Of a DNA stretch of 64,000 bases, positions 1 through 9,219 are shown one piece after another. The notes under the pieces are model-generated. The model was not told where the DNA came from. It was given only the letters and a program-made list of their open reading frames with translations, and searched no databases. Within the stretch, counting starts at the first letter, position 1. Each line of letters opens with the position of its first letter. This stretch comes from an uncultured Fodinibius sp. (GTDB lineage: Bacteria; Bacteroidota; Rhodothermia; Balneolales; Balneolaceae): the NCBI GenBank assembly GCA_913057775.1, contig CAJXOG010000001.1, positions 62,001-126,000 of the forward strand. The letters run 5' to 3'. The position numbers and the translations under genes are program-made.

Positions 1-1
1 C

Positions 2-136
2 GTTGATATGCGTAGCTTTTTATACCTTTCCGGAACGGAGCTTGATTATACGGATGGCTTAAACGGTGAAGGATTTCACTTTCATAATCCGAATGCCAAT
101 CGCACATGCTCGTGCGGAGAATCATTTTCAATTTAA
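2..136 (+). CDS. C-terminal part of A-type iron-sulfur cluster assembly protein (SufA/IscA/ErpA-like)
   Basis: Only the last 44 codons lie in the window; the gene begins upstream. The frame reads through to TAA with no interruption. Near the end it has the signature [13 protein letters not shown] (about 11 residues from the stop up to it), which carries the two C-terminal cysteines (CSC) that A-type carrier proteins use to hold an Fe-S cluster. The preceding GFHFHNPNA stretch is also typical of HesB/IscA proteins. Family role: scaffold or carrier delivering Fe-S clusters in the cytoplasm. The DUF2480 gene starts three bases after the stop, an arrangement seen next to SUF genes in Bacteroidota. 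Which A-type paralogue this is cannot be told from the fragment. Confidence 0.85.
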   Translation, partial: VDMRSFLYLSGTELDYTDGLNGEGFHFHNPNANRTCSCGESFSI

Positions 137-139
137 GCT

Positions 140-664
140 ATGGCTACTGATACCAAAGGCGAAATAGTCAACAAGGTAAAGCAGTCTGATAAGCTGGTAA
201 CTATCGATCTCCAGAAGTATTTCGATGATACTCCCAGGGTCGAACTTGATCTAAAACAATTCCTTTTCAAGGGAATTATTCTGAAAGAAGAAGATTTCAG
301 GGAGCAGCTTGAAAACTTCGATTGGAAGCAATTTGGAGGTCAGTACGTAGCAGTTTACTGCTCGACCGATGCTATCATATCCAAGTGGGCGTATATGCTT
401 GTAGGACAATATCTTGCCGGGCATGCCAAAGAAGTTTTCAAAGGTCAAAAAGATGACATGCTTTTCGAACTGTATCGGCGTAAATTGGATGTTATCGATT
501 GGAGCAGTTATGAAGACAAGTTTGTAATTCTAAAGGGATGCTCGAGCAAAGAAAAACCTGTTCCAGAAAGTGTTTATCTATATGCTACGCAACAACTCGT
601 TCCATATGTTAAGAAGCTGATGTATGGTGAGGCATGTTCTAACGTGCCGGTCTATAGGGCATAG
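140..664 (+). CDS. DUF2480 family protein
   Basis: A 174-residue cytoplasmic protein with no signal peptide or membrane segment. The block from about residue 40 to 90 (FLFKGIILKEEDFREQL, then YVAVYCSTDAIISKWAYML) matches my memory of DUF2480, a family restricted to Bacteroidota and relatives and usually encoded near SUF Fe-S genes. It contains two cysteines near the middle (CSTDA, GCSS) and one near the end (EACSN), but no CxxC motif, so direct cluster binding is not evident. It follows the A-type Fe-S protein by 3 bp and is almost certainly co-transcribed with it. The biochemical function is unknown; a link to Fe-S assembly is inference from context. Confidence 0.8.
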   Translation: MATDTKGEIVNKVKQSDKLVTIDLQKYFDDTPRVELDLKQFLFKGIILKEEDFREQLENFDWKQFGGQYVAVYCSTDAIISKWAYMLVGQYLAGHAKEVFKGQKDDMLFELYRRKLDVIDWSSYEDKFVILKGCSSKEKPVPESVYLYATQQLVPYVKKLMYGEACSNVPVYRA

Positions 665-741
665 AGATTTGTCGAATCTTTGGATGCCCTCAATCCGATT
701 CTTACCTTCACAGAAAGTAATAATAACGAACTTAAATTACT

Positions 742-1470
742 GTGTACGCATTAGTCACCGGCGCTTCTCGCGGTATCGGTAAAAGTATCACTAAATCTCT
801 TTTGAAACAGGATTTTCGTGTTATAGGTACCGCTCGTTCATCCGAATTTCCCAAAGAATTTTCTCAAAACGAAAACTTTGAGGGCCTTTATGTTGATTTG
901 GCCGATCCGGTAGCAGTAGAATCAAAACTAAAGTCAATATTTAATAGGGAAGAGGTTCCCAATGTGCTCGTCAACAATGCCGGAGTTTTTATGGAGTCCG
1001 GCTTTGATAATAATGACGAGACCTGGCTTGAAAAATGGGATCAAACCATGCAGGTAAACCTCCGTGCCCCCGCTTTAATATCTAAATGGGCATTAAATCG
1101 CTGGATAAAAGAGGAGGAAGGATATCTTATTAATATATCTTCCAGAGCAGCTTATCGGGGTGATACACAGGAATATTCGGCTTATGCGGCATCTAAAGGT
1201 GGGCTTGTAGCATTTACCAAAAGTGTAGCCCGGGACTTTGGTGAGCACGGCATTTCCGCATATTCCATTGCACCCGGATTTATCAAAACCGATATGGCCA
1301 TGGATTCTATTGATGTCTATGGTGAAGAGTATCTAACCGAGGGCATGGCCTTTAATGAGATAACATCCCCGGATGAAGTAGGAGAACTGGTTGCATTTCT
1401 GGCAAGTGGTAAAGTTCCACATATGACGGGATCGACCTTCCATATTAATGGTGGAAGTTATATGATTTAG
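742..1470 (+). CDS. SDR-family NAD(P)-dependent oxidoreductase
   Basis: A 242-residue classical short-chain dehydrogenase/reductase. Visible motifs: TGASRGIG cofactor-binding turn at residues 6-13, NNAG at 78-81, catalytic Ser near 133, and YAASK (Tyr148, Lys152). The C-terminal HINGG is typical of FabG-like members. The start is GTG directly ahead of the first beta strand; an earlier start is not available because the leader contains stops. The next gene, type 2 IPP isomerase, begins 2 bp after the stop, so the two are co-transcribed. The substrate cannot be read from sequence; FabG-like 3-oxoacyl reduction or a sugar/steroid-type alcohol are both possible. Confidence 0.88.
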   Translation: MYALVTGASRGIGKSITKSLLKQDFRVIGTARSSEFPKEFSQNENFEGLYVDLADPVAVESKLKSIFNREEVPNVLVNNAGVFMESGFDNNDETWLEKWDQTMQVNLRAPALISKWALNRWIKEEEGYLINISSRAAYRGDTQEYSAYAASKGGLVAFTKSVARDFGEHGISAYSIAPGFIKTDMAMDSIDVYGEEYLTEGMAFNEITSPDEVGELVAFLASGKVPHMTGSTFHINGGSYMI

Positions 1471-1472
1471 CT

Positions 1473-2495
1473 ATGAGTATAAAAGACCGTAAAAAAGATC
1501 ACGTAGATTTAACAACCTTTGGTGAGGTGGATTATCAAATTCCTGCCGGATTTGAGCAGTATTACTTTGCTCATAATGCACTACCCGAGATGAACGTTGA
1601 CGAGGTTTCAACAGAAGTTAGCTTGCTGAACAGAACCTTTTCTTTTCCTCTCTTTATTTCTTCGATGACCGGTGGATATACAGATGCCGGTGCTGTAAAT
1701 GCGATTATTGCTGAGTTTTGCGAGGAGCATAATTTACCATTCGGCGTGGGAAGTCAGCGTGTGATGCTCGAAGATCCCGAGACCACCTCTTCGTTTTCTA
1801 TTGTAAGAGAAAAAGCGCCAAACGCTTTTATTGCTTCGAATATTGGTGGCGCTCAATTGGTGGGAGGATTATCAAAAGAGAAATTGCATTTACTCATTGA
1901 TTCTATTGAAGCCGATGCTGTGATTGTTCACCTCAATCCGCTCCAAGAGCTAATGCAGCCAGAAGGAGATCGTAATTTCGTAGGCATTGAAAAAGGAATA
2001 GCACAACTTTGCCGGGATACTGCGCTTCCCATTATTGTAAAAGAGACCGGTGCGGGAATCTCGGCAGAGGTGGGTAAACGACTTTTGGATGTAGGAGTTG
2101 ATGTTATTGACGTGGCCGGGGCAGGGGGCACCAGCTGGGCGAAAGTTGAGAACGAGCGTGCATCTAACAAAAATCCCGACAATAATTTCAATGACTGGGG
2201 AATTCCAACCTTGGAATGCGTTATGCAGCTATCAGATCTTAAAGAAGATCAAAATTTCGAACTTATTGCTTCGGGAGGAATTCGGTCGAGTCAAGATATT
2301 GCAAAATCATTTTGCTTAGGAGCCGATTTTGCCGCTTCCGCTCAGCCGGTGATTAAAGCTGTTGTTGAAAATGGATACGACGGCTTAGAACAGTTGTATC
2401 AAAAATGGTACAATCAGCTGGTTACTATTTTTACCTTATTGGGATGCAAAACACCTTCAGAATTAGCTCCCAAGCACTTAAAATTGAAGCAATAA
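1473..2495 (+). CDS. fni: Type 2 isopentenyl-diphosphate delta-isomerase (FMN-dependent)
   Basis: 340 residues, normal for the family. It interconverts isopentenyl and dimethylallyl diphosphate in the cytoplasm using reduced FMN. Diagnostic blocks: SSMTGG at 63-68, LNPLQELMQPEGDR at 154-167, KETGAG at 190-195, VAGAGGTSW at 214-222 and the late IASGGIRS phosphate-binding loop of the TIM barrel. The downstream neighbour is a polyprenyl diphosphate synthase that would use both products, so the two form a small isoprenoid module. Type 2 isomerases often accompany the mevalonate pathway, but no mevalonate gene is in this window. The gene is followed immediately by a 9-bp stem hairpin (2495-2515). 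Confidence 0.96.
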   Translation: MSIKDRKKDHVDLTTFGEVDYQIPAGFEQYYFAHNALPEMNVDEVSTEVSLLNRTFSFPLFISSMTGGYTDAGAVNAIIAEFCEEHNLPFGVGSQRVMLEDPETTSSFSIVREKAPNAFIASNIGGAQLVGGLSKEKLHLLIDSIEADAVIVHLNPLQELMQPEGDRNFVGIEKGIAQLCRDTALPIIVKETGAGISAEVGKRLLDVGVDVIDVAGAGGTSWAKVENERASNKNPDNNFNDWGIPTLECVMQLSDLKEDQNFELIASGGIRSSQDIAKSFCLGADFAASAQPVIKAVVENGYDGLEQLYQKWYNQLVTIFTLLGCKTPSELAPKHLKLKQ

Positions 2496-2515
2496 CAGCA
2501 ACAATATGTTGTTGT
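2495..2515 (+). terminator. Hairpin after fni, possible weak terminator or attenuator
   Basis: ACAGCAACA (2495-2503) pairs with TGTTGTTGT (2507-2515) across a three-base ATA loop; all pairs are Watson-Crick except one G-U. It overlaps the last base of the fni stop. There is no clean T run, so it may act as a weak terminator, an mRNA-end stabiliser or nothing. A TATATTTG sequence resembling the Bacteroidota -7 element follows at 2524-2531, before the next gene. Confidence 0.4.
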
Positions 2516-2559
2516 AAATTACTTATATTTGGCCTTTTGCAAATACAGCCTGAAAGAAT

Positions 2560-3555
2560 TTGAAAATTACAGAACGACAGCAAAAACTTTCTGATCTTAT
2601 AGATGAAAAGCTGGCAGAACTAAATCTGCCCGAAGAACCATCGTTATTATATGACCCCGTACGCTACACGTTAGAACTGGCGGGGAAGCGTATCCGACCG
2701 TATTTAACATTGGTAGGTTGTGGCATTTGTGGCGGCAAAGTTGAAGAAGCATTACCGGCAGCGCTATCCATAGAACTGCTCCATAATTTTACGTTATTAC
2801 ACGATGACATTATGGATAGAGCGGATACAAGGAGGGGGAAAGCCAGTGTGTTTAAAAAGTGGAATTCCAATACGGCTATTTTATCCGGTGATGCAATGTA
2901 CGCAAAGGCTTTTAAACAGTTGCAGTATTACGGGCACTCGGATTTTTATAGTAAGAATCAGTACAGAACAATCCTCGATATTTTTTTGGATAGTGCTGAA
3001 ACGGTTTGTGAAGGTCAGGCTTATGATCTTATGTTCGAAAACCAAGCTGATGTACACATTGAAGAATACATCCAAATGATTGAGGGTAAAACGGCAGCTC
3101 TAATCAGCGGAGCATTAGCAATAGGAGGAGCTGTTGCGGAAACAGATGAAGCTACTATTGATGAGTTACGTTTTGTTGGCAAAAAGGCCGGCATTGCTTT
3201 TCAAATTCAGGATGATTTGTTAGATGCTATTGCTGACCCCGAAAAGTTTGGTAAAAAAAGGGGGGGAGATATTATTGAAGGCAAAAAAACATATTTAACT
3301 CTGCTTACTCTGGAACGATGTAATAATAAGCAGCAAAAACTGTTACAAAAGATACTAACGAACAATAATAGTAGTGCCGCGGATGTCGATACTGTTATTC
3401 GAATGTATCAGGATTTAAATATTATTGAAGACACTAAAAATGCCGTTCAATATCATTACCAAGAAGCGATGGACCATCTTGAACGGTTTGACGATTCGGA
3501 GTACAAAAAAGAAATAATAAACTTTTTTAATCACTTGATATCTCGTGAATATTAA
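2560..3555 (+). CDS. Polyprenyl diphosphate synthase (FPP/GGPP-type)
   Basis: 331 residues. Trans-isoprenyl diphosphate synthase that condenses IPP onto allylic diphosphates. Both aspartate-rich motifs are present: DDIMD at 82-86 and DDLLD at 218-222; GKR at 42-44 and EGKTA at 175-179 complete the active site. The residue five positions before the first motif is Phe77, and a bulky residue there usually limits the product to C15-C20; this is inference, since octaprenyl-type synthases also occur in this family. The start codon is TTG. The stop at 3553-3555 lies 16 bp before the chosen bamD start. Chain length and physiological product (quinone tail, undecaprenyl precursor or carotenoid) cannot be fixed here. 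Confidence 0.93.
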   Translation: MKITERQQKLSDLIDEKLAELNLPEEPSLLYDPVRYTLELAGKRIRPYLTLVGCGICGGKVEEALPAALSIELLHNFTLLHDDIMDRADTRRGKASVFKKWNSNTAILSGDAMYAKAFKQLQYYGHSDFYSKNQYRTILDIFLDSAETVCEGQAYDLMFENQADVHIEEYIQMIEGKTAALISGALAIGGAVAETDEATIDELRFVGKKAGIAFQIQDDLLDAIADPEKFGKKRGGDIIEGKKTYLTLLTLERCNNKQQKLLQKILTNNNSSAADVDTVIRMYQDLNIIEDTKNAVQYHYQEAMDHLERFDDSEYKKEIINFFNHLISREY

Positions 3556-3571
3556 ATCAGAAATAAAGATA

Positions 3572-4456
3572 ATGCATAAGCTTTCTACTTTAACATTTAA
3601 ACTTTCCTGTCTATTTCTTGCTGTATTTGTTTTTGCATCCTGTAAAAATAGCGATCTGATACAAAGAGGGGACTCTTTGGAGGTAGCGTTTGACAAAGCC
3701 ATGGCTTTTTATGAGAAGGAAGACTATACCGAAGCTTCCGAAGCTTTTGAAACAGTTGTGCAAATTGCTCGAGGCACTGAATATGGTCAGGATGCGCAGT
3801 TTTACTTGGCAGAATCTTACTACAACGATGGACGATATTTGTTGGCAGCTTCGGAGTATGAGCGCTTTATTTCGCTTTTCCCTCGTGTAGAAAGGCGACA
3901 AGAAGCTCAGTTCAAGGAAGCATACTGTTACTATAAATTAAGTCCCCGTTACAAGCTTGATCAAGAATATACGCGTACAGCAATAGAAAAATTTCAATTG
4001 TACAATTCACGTTTTGCAAATTCAGAAAAAGCCGAGGAAGCCGGCCAGTATATCTCTGAAATGAGATCAAAGCTTGCTAAGAAACTGTATTATTCTGCTG
4101 ATTTGTATTTGCGTACCGATCGATATGAAGCAGCTGCAATATACTATGATTTGACTATTGACAAATATCCCGAAACAAAATGGGCACAACGGGCACTGGT
4201 TGATGAAATAAAAACGTACAATATTTATGCCGATCGCAGTGTGCCATCTAAACAGCGTGAGCGCTATCAAAAAGCGGTAGAAGCGTATGAAAAATTTATA
4301 CAGCTCTTCCCAAATGGAGAATACCGCCAAGAGGCAGAAGAGCTTGTTGACGAAGCCCGCACAGCGCTGGCCGAACTACCAGAACAAGCACCAGTTGTTG
4401 AAGAAGATGGGGGGAGTATCCAAGCTGATGTTGATGAAGATCCCAATACAAATTAA
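3572..4456 (+). CDS. bamD: Outer membrane assembly lipoprotein BamD
   Basis: 294 residues from the ATG at 3572. This start is preferred to a GTG at 3545, which overlaps the upstream gene and would bury the signal peptide. The N-terminus is a clear lipoprotein signal with lipobox FASC and lipidated Cys24. The rest is a run of tetratricopeptide-like helices (for example AFDKAMAFYEKEDYTEASEAF and DAQFYLAESYYNDGRY), the BamD/YfiO architecture. Known role: periplasm-facing lipoprotein of the outer-membrane beta-barrel assembly complex with BamA. The acidic tail (EEDGG...DVDEDPNTN) is poorly conserved. Its stop overlaps the nadD start as TAATG, implying translational coupling. Confidence 0.9.
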   Translation: MHKLSTLTFKLSCLFLAVFVFASCKNSDLIQRGDSLEVAFDKAMAFYEKEDYTEASEAFETVVQIARGTEYGQDAQFYLAESYYNDGRYLLAASEYERFISLFPRVERRQEAQFKEAYCYYKLSPRYKLDQEYTRTAIEKFQLYNSRFANSEKAEEAGQYISEMRSKLAKKLYYSADLYLRTDRYEAAAIYYDLTIDKYPETKWAQRALVDEIKTYNIYADRSVPSKQRERYQKAVEAYEKFIQLFPNGEYRQEAEELVDEARTALAELPEQAPVVEEDGGSIQADVDEDPNTN

Positions 4457-5064
4457 TGTCAATCCAGCAGAATAGCATCGGGTTATTAGGAGGCAGCTTT
4501 GATCCCGTTCACAACGGGCATTTATCCATTGCAGAATCATTTTTAGAGTCGGATTTTCTTGATGAGCTCTGGGTACTCTTGACGCCTGATCCCCCTCATA
4601 AAACAGACAAGCCGCAAGCCGACAAACAATTGCGGTTGAAAATGCTGGAGACAGCTTTCAAAGATATTGATAATATCATAGTCAGCGACATTGAGAAGCA
4701 ATTGCCCAAACCGTCTTATACCATCCAGACTCTAAAATTTTTAAAGGACAAATATCCTAATTATACCTTTTACTTGTGTATTGGAGGGGATTCGCTGCGA
4801 GATTTCAAGAAATGGAAAGACTGGCGAAACATTCTCGACCACGCTGATCTTCTGGTAGCTCAACGCCCCTCTGCGGTTATCAGTAAAATCGATAAATTTT
4901 TAAGGAATCATATCCATTTTGTTGATCATGAACCTATTGAGGTTTCATCAACAATGATCAGGGATACGGTTGCCAATGGGGGTGATATCTCCGGGCTGGT
5001 TCCTTCATCCGTAAAATATATTATTGACAAGCAACAACTTTACAGGGGAAAGCATGATGAATAG
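4456..5064 (+). CDS. nadD: Nicotinate-nucleotide adenylyltransferase
   Basis: 202 residues. Transfers AMP from ATP to nicotinic acid mononucleotide in NAD biosynthesis. Nucleotidyltransferase signatures: GGSFDPVHNGH at residues 12-22 (the HxGH motif) and the C-terminal SSTMIRD (ISSTxxR motif) that contacts the triphosphate. DPPHKTDK in the first third is typical of NadD rather than CoaD. The ATG shares one base with the bamD stop. The 3' end overlaps the next gene by 11 bases, so bamD, nadD and the S66 peptidase look like a coupled unit. Confidence 0.95.
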   Translation: MSIQQNSIGLLGGSFDPVHNGHLSIAESFLESDFLDELWVLLTPDPPHKTDKPQADKQLRLKMLETAFKDIDNIIVSDIEKQLPKPSYTIQTLKFLKDKYPNYTFYLCIGGDSLRDFKKWKDWRNILDHADLLVAQRPSAVISKIDKFLRNHIHFVDHEPIEVSSTMIRDTVANGGDISGLVPSSVKYIIDKQQLYRGKHDE

Positions 5065-6076
5065 GAAGGGATTTTTAAAGCTTTTGTCAGCAGGAGGATT
5101 AGGAGCATTTCTGACAAATACCGGAAATTATCTCCATAAAAAAAGCGTAGTCAAGCCAAAAAAACTCCAGCAAGGGGATACTATTGGACTTATCAGTCCG
5201 GGATTTATTTTACCGGATTCTGACAGGTACGATAAGATCATTGACCAGATTAGAAAACTGGGCTACAAGGTGAAAGAAGGACCCAATGCACGCAATCAGT
5301 ATGGCTATTTAGCGGGGACAGATAAAGAGCGGGCAGCCGATCTCAATACCATGTTTGCGGATGATTCAGTGGATGCCATCATGCCATTTAGAGGTGGATG
5401 GGGCTGCAATCGCATTTTACCACTCATCGATTTCAATATTATTCGGGAAAATCCGAAAATCCTTGTCGGTTATAGTGATATCACGACGTTACTGTTATCT
5501 ATTTTTGCTAAAACAGGTCTAATTACATTTCACGGTCCGGTGGGGAAATCTGCATGGACAGACTACACAAAGAAAAATTTTAAAGAAGTTCTTACAGGGC
5601 AACAAAAGTTATTTAATATCCCAGACAAGAATCTATGTGAGGATTGTGACGAATTAGCGACAATTACCCCGGGCAAAGTAAAGGGTAAGCTTCTGGGCGG
5701 TAACCTGAGCGTCTTGACGGCCATGATGGGGTCAGACTATCTACCTGACTGGAATAACAGCATTCTCTTTTTGGAAGATGTGGGGGAAGATGTATACCGC
5801 CTTGATCGAATGTTAACACAACTCAAATTAAACGGTGTTCTGGAAGAAATTTCAGGATTTATTTTTGGGCAATGCACCTCATGTGAAATGTCGAGCTCTA
5901 AAAGTCTGACTCTCAAACAAGTCTTTGACGATCATATCAAGCCCCTTGGCATCCCGGCATTTTCGGGAGCGATGATTGGGCATATCGATAATATGCTCAC
6001 CTTGCCTGTTGGTTTGCCGGTTGAAATGGATGCACAAGAAGGAACAATCAAGCTAAAAGAAGCTGCCGTTACGTAA
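5054..6076 (+). CDS. S66 family LD-carboxypeptidase-like protein
   Basis: 340 residues from ATG 5054, which has AGGGG 5-6 bases upstream; a TTG at 5024 is also in frame but less likely. The N-terminus (NRKGFLKLLSAGGLGAFL) resembles a relaxed Tat-type signal with Arg-Lys in place of the twin arginines, so export is plausible but not proven. Family features: GLISPGF near 45, FRGGWGCNRIL near 112-122, GYSDITTLL at 139-147 with the nucleophile Ser141, GGNLSVL and LEDVGEDVYRLDRML for the catalytic Glu, and MIGHIDN for the catalytic His. Family role: cleaves LD bonds of murein tetrapeptides or, in MccF relatives, microcin-type amide bonds. Murein recycling is the default guess. Confidence 0.88.
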   Translation: MMNRKGFLKLLSAGGLGAFLTNTGNYLHKKSVVKPKKLQQGDTIGLISPGFILPDSDRYDKIIDQIRKLGYKVKEGPNARNQYGYLAGTDKERAADLNTMFADDSVDAIMPFRGGWGCNRILPLIDFNIIRENPKILVGYSDITTLLLSIFAKTGLITFHGPVGKSAWTDYTKKNFKEVLTGQQKLFNIPDKNLCEDCDELATITPGKVKGKLLGGNLSVLTAMMGSDYLPDWNNSILFLEDVGEDVYRLDRMLTQLKLNGVLEEISGFIFGQCTSCEMSSSKSLTLKQVFDDHIKPLGIPAFSGAMIGHIDNMLTLPVGLPVEMDAQEGTIKLKEAAVT

Positions 6077-6086
6077 GTAAATGACT

Positions 6087-8210
6087 CTACGGCAATGATA
6101 AGTATTTTCGCAATATCCACTCGCTGCTTAACAGGATTATTACGAGAATAAACCAGCCGACATGCTGATATAAGTAAAATAAATTCGTTTCTACTTGCTC
6201 TTGACGGTCCAAAAGACTCTTTTCTTTTAACTGATTCCAGAATCCATTCACAGAATCAAAAGGCACATATTCTCCGCCCGTATTCTGCGCAATTTGCCGC
6301 AGCAGTTGCTCATTTCGGTTAATATCAAGGTATTCAGCATTTGAGGCACTTACAGAAAACTCTCCACGGTCTGTATCTAACGTTCGTTCACCTTTCTGAG
6401 CTCTTGCTTCATAAGAATAAATGCCTTCGGCTAAGGGGGGTGTGGATAAACGGTAATTACCATTGCCTCGATTTTCCATAGAATACATTCGATCATCTAA
6501 TGTGTCAGAACTAATAGAGATCGTTATATTTGCTTCCGACTCGTTTTGACCCCGCTCGTTTTTTAGATAGGCCTCTATAATTATCGGCTCGGAACCTGAA
6601 AAAGAGTCTTGCTGGGGTTGAACATCGAGCAGTTCATTATCAGGATCGGTGGCCGTCCAGCTTATCATGTTCTGCCAGAGCTGCTTTGCAAAAGCTTGTG
6701 TTTCTGGATTTTGATCTTGCTGAAAATGATACCAGTTATAAGCAGTCACAAATAAGTGACGTTTGTTACCCAATTCATGAGCAACAACCACAGGGTTTTG
6801 GATCGATTCTCCCCGATAGCTACTGCTGAAGAGCATATTCGCATAACTTGCAGTGCTGATGTTTTCTATAGGACCCGTTAGATTAGGAAGTTGATCATAG
6901 GTAACAGCTGGCAGTTCTGTAATAGGATGCCCAGTTGTTTTGGATACTGAACGAAGAGAAATTTTACCATAATTCCATGTCCCCGTAATGTTAACAGGCA
7001 GTTCTGTGACATCCTGCTCAAACTGCCCGGGGCTAAATTGGGGGGTAGCAATTATAATCATAGGAACTTTATCACCTATTGTTGCTAATTTTTCTCCTAT
7101 CTCTGCAGGTAATCCTGCGCTTGGATAGCCGTGGATAATCGCAAGATCAAGCGAATCGGCGGCAGATGAAAAATCTCCTTCTATAAACCTATCTCCTTTC
7201 AGCCAGGTTCGATTGATAAGCTCCGTATTTTCATCTGTTGACAAAAGTGATCGCACAAATCGTACATCCGGATGTACTTCCAAAGCAAGCGATAGTATTT
7301 GCTGTTTGGCATCTTGGACATCTATCGTAAATCGCTGCGTATTATTAGCAGAGGTCCATTCATCGCTGAGTGTTGGGACATGTATTTGGTATTGTTGCAG
7401 CCCTTCTTGTTCGAGTAAGAGGTCAAAACTTACCTCTTGACTGCTATTTCTTATTTCAGGAATTATTACTTTTTCTGAGAGAATTTTATTTCCCTTTTTA
7501 AGATGAACAGGGATAGAGCTCCCTTTAAAGCCTTTGCTGTTTATCGTTGTGGTTATGCTCTGGGTACTGTTAAGATAACCCCTGGAATTCGTTGAGATGG
7601 ATGAAACCAACACATCTTTTTGAAATGTCGTATCTCCCAAGCCAATTGAAAAAACGGGGATATTAATATCCGAAGTTTCATATATGGGATTTTTTCCTGT
7701 GGTATAAATGCCATCACTTATAAACAGGGCTGCATTGGCATCAGTCTGGTTGACCCTGATTGCATCAATTCCGGCCGATAGATTCGTTTGATTTTCATCA
7801 AAAGTAAGGCTATCAAGTTCCGTCTGTTCTACTTGGCTACCTATTTTGTAAAACTGATAATTGACATCAGCATCATCAGTGAAATTAAGTTCTTGTAAAA
7901 GATCACCATAACTTTCGCTGCCTTGATATACCTTTTTCTCGATTTGCGAACTGGCTGAATTATCAAGCAGCACTAAAACATTGGCGGGTTCGTAATAAGT
8001 GTCTTCTGTTTTAATAAATGGGTTTATGAGAAGTAGGAGCAGGATGAAATACACACTTGTACGGAGAGCTATGAGAGTGTAATACTGAAGACTACCAATT
8101 TTATTAACATTGGAATATGACCACCAGGCAACAAGAAAAGTACAAATAAATATCAGCGTGTAAACCCAAAAGGGGAGAGAAGCCTGGAATCCTTGAAAGA
8201 TAAAGTCCAC
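6087..8210 (-). CDS. vWA-type membrane protein downstream of MoxR
   Basis: 707 residues, GTG start. Two N-terminal membrane helices (about 13-30 and 47-64), a large presumably periplasmic region and a C-terminal helix (about 683-702). Just after helix two, VLVLLDNSASS (DNSAS at 83-87) has the D-x-S-x-S pattern of a von Willebrand A MIDAS, followed by an alpha/beta region with a segment resembling the vWA Thr/Asp loop (ALFISDGIYTTG). Later segments look like Ig-like beta domains. It lies 11 bp downstream of a MoxR ATPase, matching the known MoxR/vWA pairing in which the ATPase remodels or activates partner complexes. The exact substrate is unknown. It converges on the S66 gene with a 10-bp gap. 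Confidence 0.75.
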   Translation of the reverse strand: MDFIFQGFQASLPFWVYTLIFICTFLVAWWSYSNVNKIGSLQYYTLIALRTSVYFILLLLLINPFIKTEDTYYEPANVLVLLDNSASSQIEKKVYQGSESYGDLLQELNFTDDADVNYQFYKIGSQVEQTELDSLTFDENQTNLSAGIDAIRVNQTDANAALFISDGIYTTGKNPIYETSDINIPVFSIGLGDTTFQKDVLVSSISTNSRGYLNSTQSITTTINSKGFKGSSIPVHLKKGNKILSEKVIIPEIRNSSQEVSFDLLLEQEGLQQYQIHVPTLSDEWTSANNTQRFTIDVQDAKQQILSLALEVHPDVRFVRSLLSTDENTELINRTWLKGDRFIEGDFSSAADSLDLAIIHGYPSAGLPAEIGEKLATIGDKVPMIIIATPQFSPGQFEQDVTELPVNITGTWNYGKISLRSVSKTTGHPITELPAVTYDQLPNLTGPIENISTASYANMLFSSSYRGESIQNPVVVAHELGNKRHLFVTAYNWYHFQQDQNPETQAFAKQLWQNMISWTATDPDNELLDVQPQQDSFSGSEPIIIEAYLKNERGQNESEANITISISSDTLDDRMYSMENRGNGNYRLSTPPLAEGIYSYEARAQKGERTLDTDRGEFSVSASNAEYLDINRNEQLLRQIAQNTGGEYVPFDSVNGFWNQLKEKSLLDRQEQVETNLFYLYQHVGWFILVIILLSSEWILRKYLSLP

Positions 8211-8221
8211 GATGATGATAT

Positions 8222-9214
8222 TTACATTTCGTCAAGCAGCATTTCAATGAGCTTGTCAGCTGTTAATCCCTCTGCTTCTGCCGCATAATTATTGACAATC
8301 CGGTGACGCAATACCGGCTTTGCAAGTGCTCTGATGTCATCCTCCGAAACGTTATACCTACCCCGCGAAAGCGCACGGGCTTTACCTCCCAATACCAGGT
8401 ACTGAGAAGCGCGCGGACCGGCCCCCCAGCTCATATATTTTTGGATAAATTCTGGAGCTATTTCAGATTGTGGACGGCTTTTCGTTACAAGTTCAACGGC
8501 TGATTTCAATACCCCGTCCGGAACGGGTACTTTGCGTACTAAATCTTGCAGCTCAACGATCTGCTCAGCATTTAAAACCGCATTGATTTCAGCCTCACCA
8601 AGGGAAGTGGTTTGACTTACAATATCCTGTTCCTCATCAAGAGAGGGATAATCGAGCCACAGATTAAACATAAACCGATCAAGTTGAGCTTCCGGCAAGG
8701 GATAGGTTCCTTCCTGTTCAATAGGATTTTGTGTGGCCAATACAAAGAACGGCGGCTCAAGGGGATAGGTTTGTCCCGCCGTAGTGATATGAAATTCCTG
8801 CATCCCTTCGAGAAGTGCAGCTTGTGTTTTGGGTGGAGTACGATTGATCTCATCAGCCAACACGATATTGGCAAAGATAGGACCTTTAACGAATTTAAAG
8901 CTCTTTTTTCCAGTCTCTCGATCATCTTCAATAACTTCTGTCCCTGTAATATCACCGGGCATAAGGTCAGGGGTGAACTGGATACGGCTAAACCTGAGAT
9001 TTAGGGTTTTGGATACCGTACGAATAAGAAGCGTTTTGGCAAGGCCCGGAACTCCGATAAGTACGCAGTGTCCCCGAGAAAAAAGACAAATAAGTAGTTG
9101 GTCAAGAATTTCCTGCTGACCAACTATAACTTTACCGACCTCTTTTCGAATCTTTTCAAAAGATTCCTGGAAAAAATCTACTGCCTCAACCGATTCCTCA
9201 GGTATAGTACTCAT
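8222..9214 (-). CDS. MoxR-family AAA+ ATPase
   Basis: 330 residues. Walker A GVPGLAKT at 54-61 and Walker B VLADE at 118-122, followed by [18 protein letters not shown], which is the diagnostic MoxR/RavA-type block. [25 protein letters not shown] is the sensor 1/arginine-finger region. MoxR ATPases are cytoplasmic chaperone-like ATPases that mature complexes, often via vWA proteins. Here the vWA membrane protein follows after 11 bp and the SurA gene precedes by 5 bp, suggesting an envelope-related role; that is inference from context. Confidence 0.93.
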   Translation of the reverse strand: MSTIPEESVEAVDFFQESFEKIRKEVGKVIVGQQEILDQLLICLFSRGHCVLIGVPGLAKTLLIRTVSKTLNLRFSRIQFTPDLMPGDITGTEVIEDDRETGKKSFKFVKGPIFANIVLADEINRTPPKTQAALLEGMQEFHITTAGQTYPLEPPFFVLATQNPIEQEGTYPLPEAQLDRFMFNLWLDYPSLDEEQDIVSQTTSLGEAEINAVLNAEQIVELQDLVRKVPVPDGVLKSAVELVTKSRPQSEIAPEFIQKYMSWGAGPRASQYLVLGGKARALSRGRYNVSEDDIRALAKPVLRHRIVNNYAAEAEGLTADKLIEMLLDEM

Positions 9215-9219
9215 TTCGT

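Noticed and set aside
6064-6094. TGCCGT/ACGGCA six-base inverted repeat between the S66 gene and the vWA gene
   Set aside because: The loop is 19 bases long and there is no T run; too weak to call a terminator.
7200-7225. GGTTCGATT, similar to a tRNA T-loop
   Set aside because: It lies inside the vWA coding sequence and no acceptor or anticodon stem can be built around it.
8612-9004. 130-codon plus-strand frame opposite MoxR
   Set aside because: It is antisense to a clear MoxR ATPase, encodes no recognisable protein and has no operon context.
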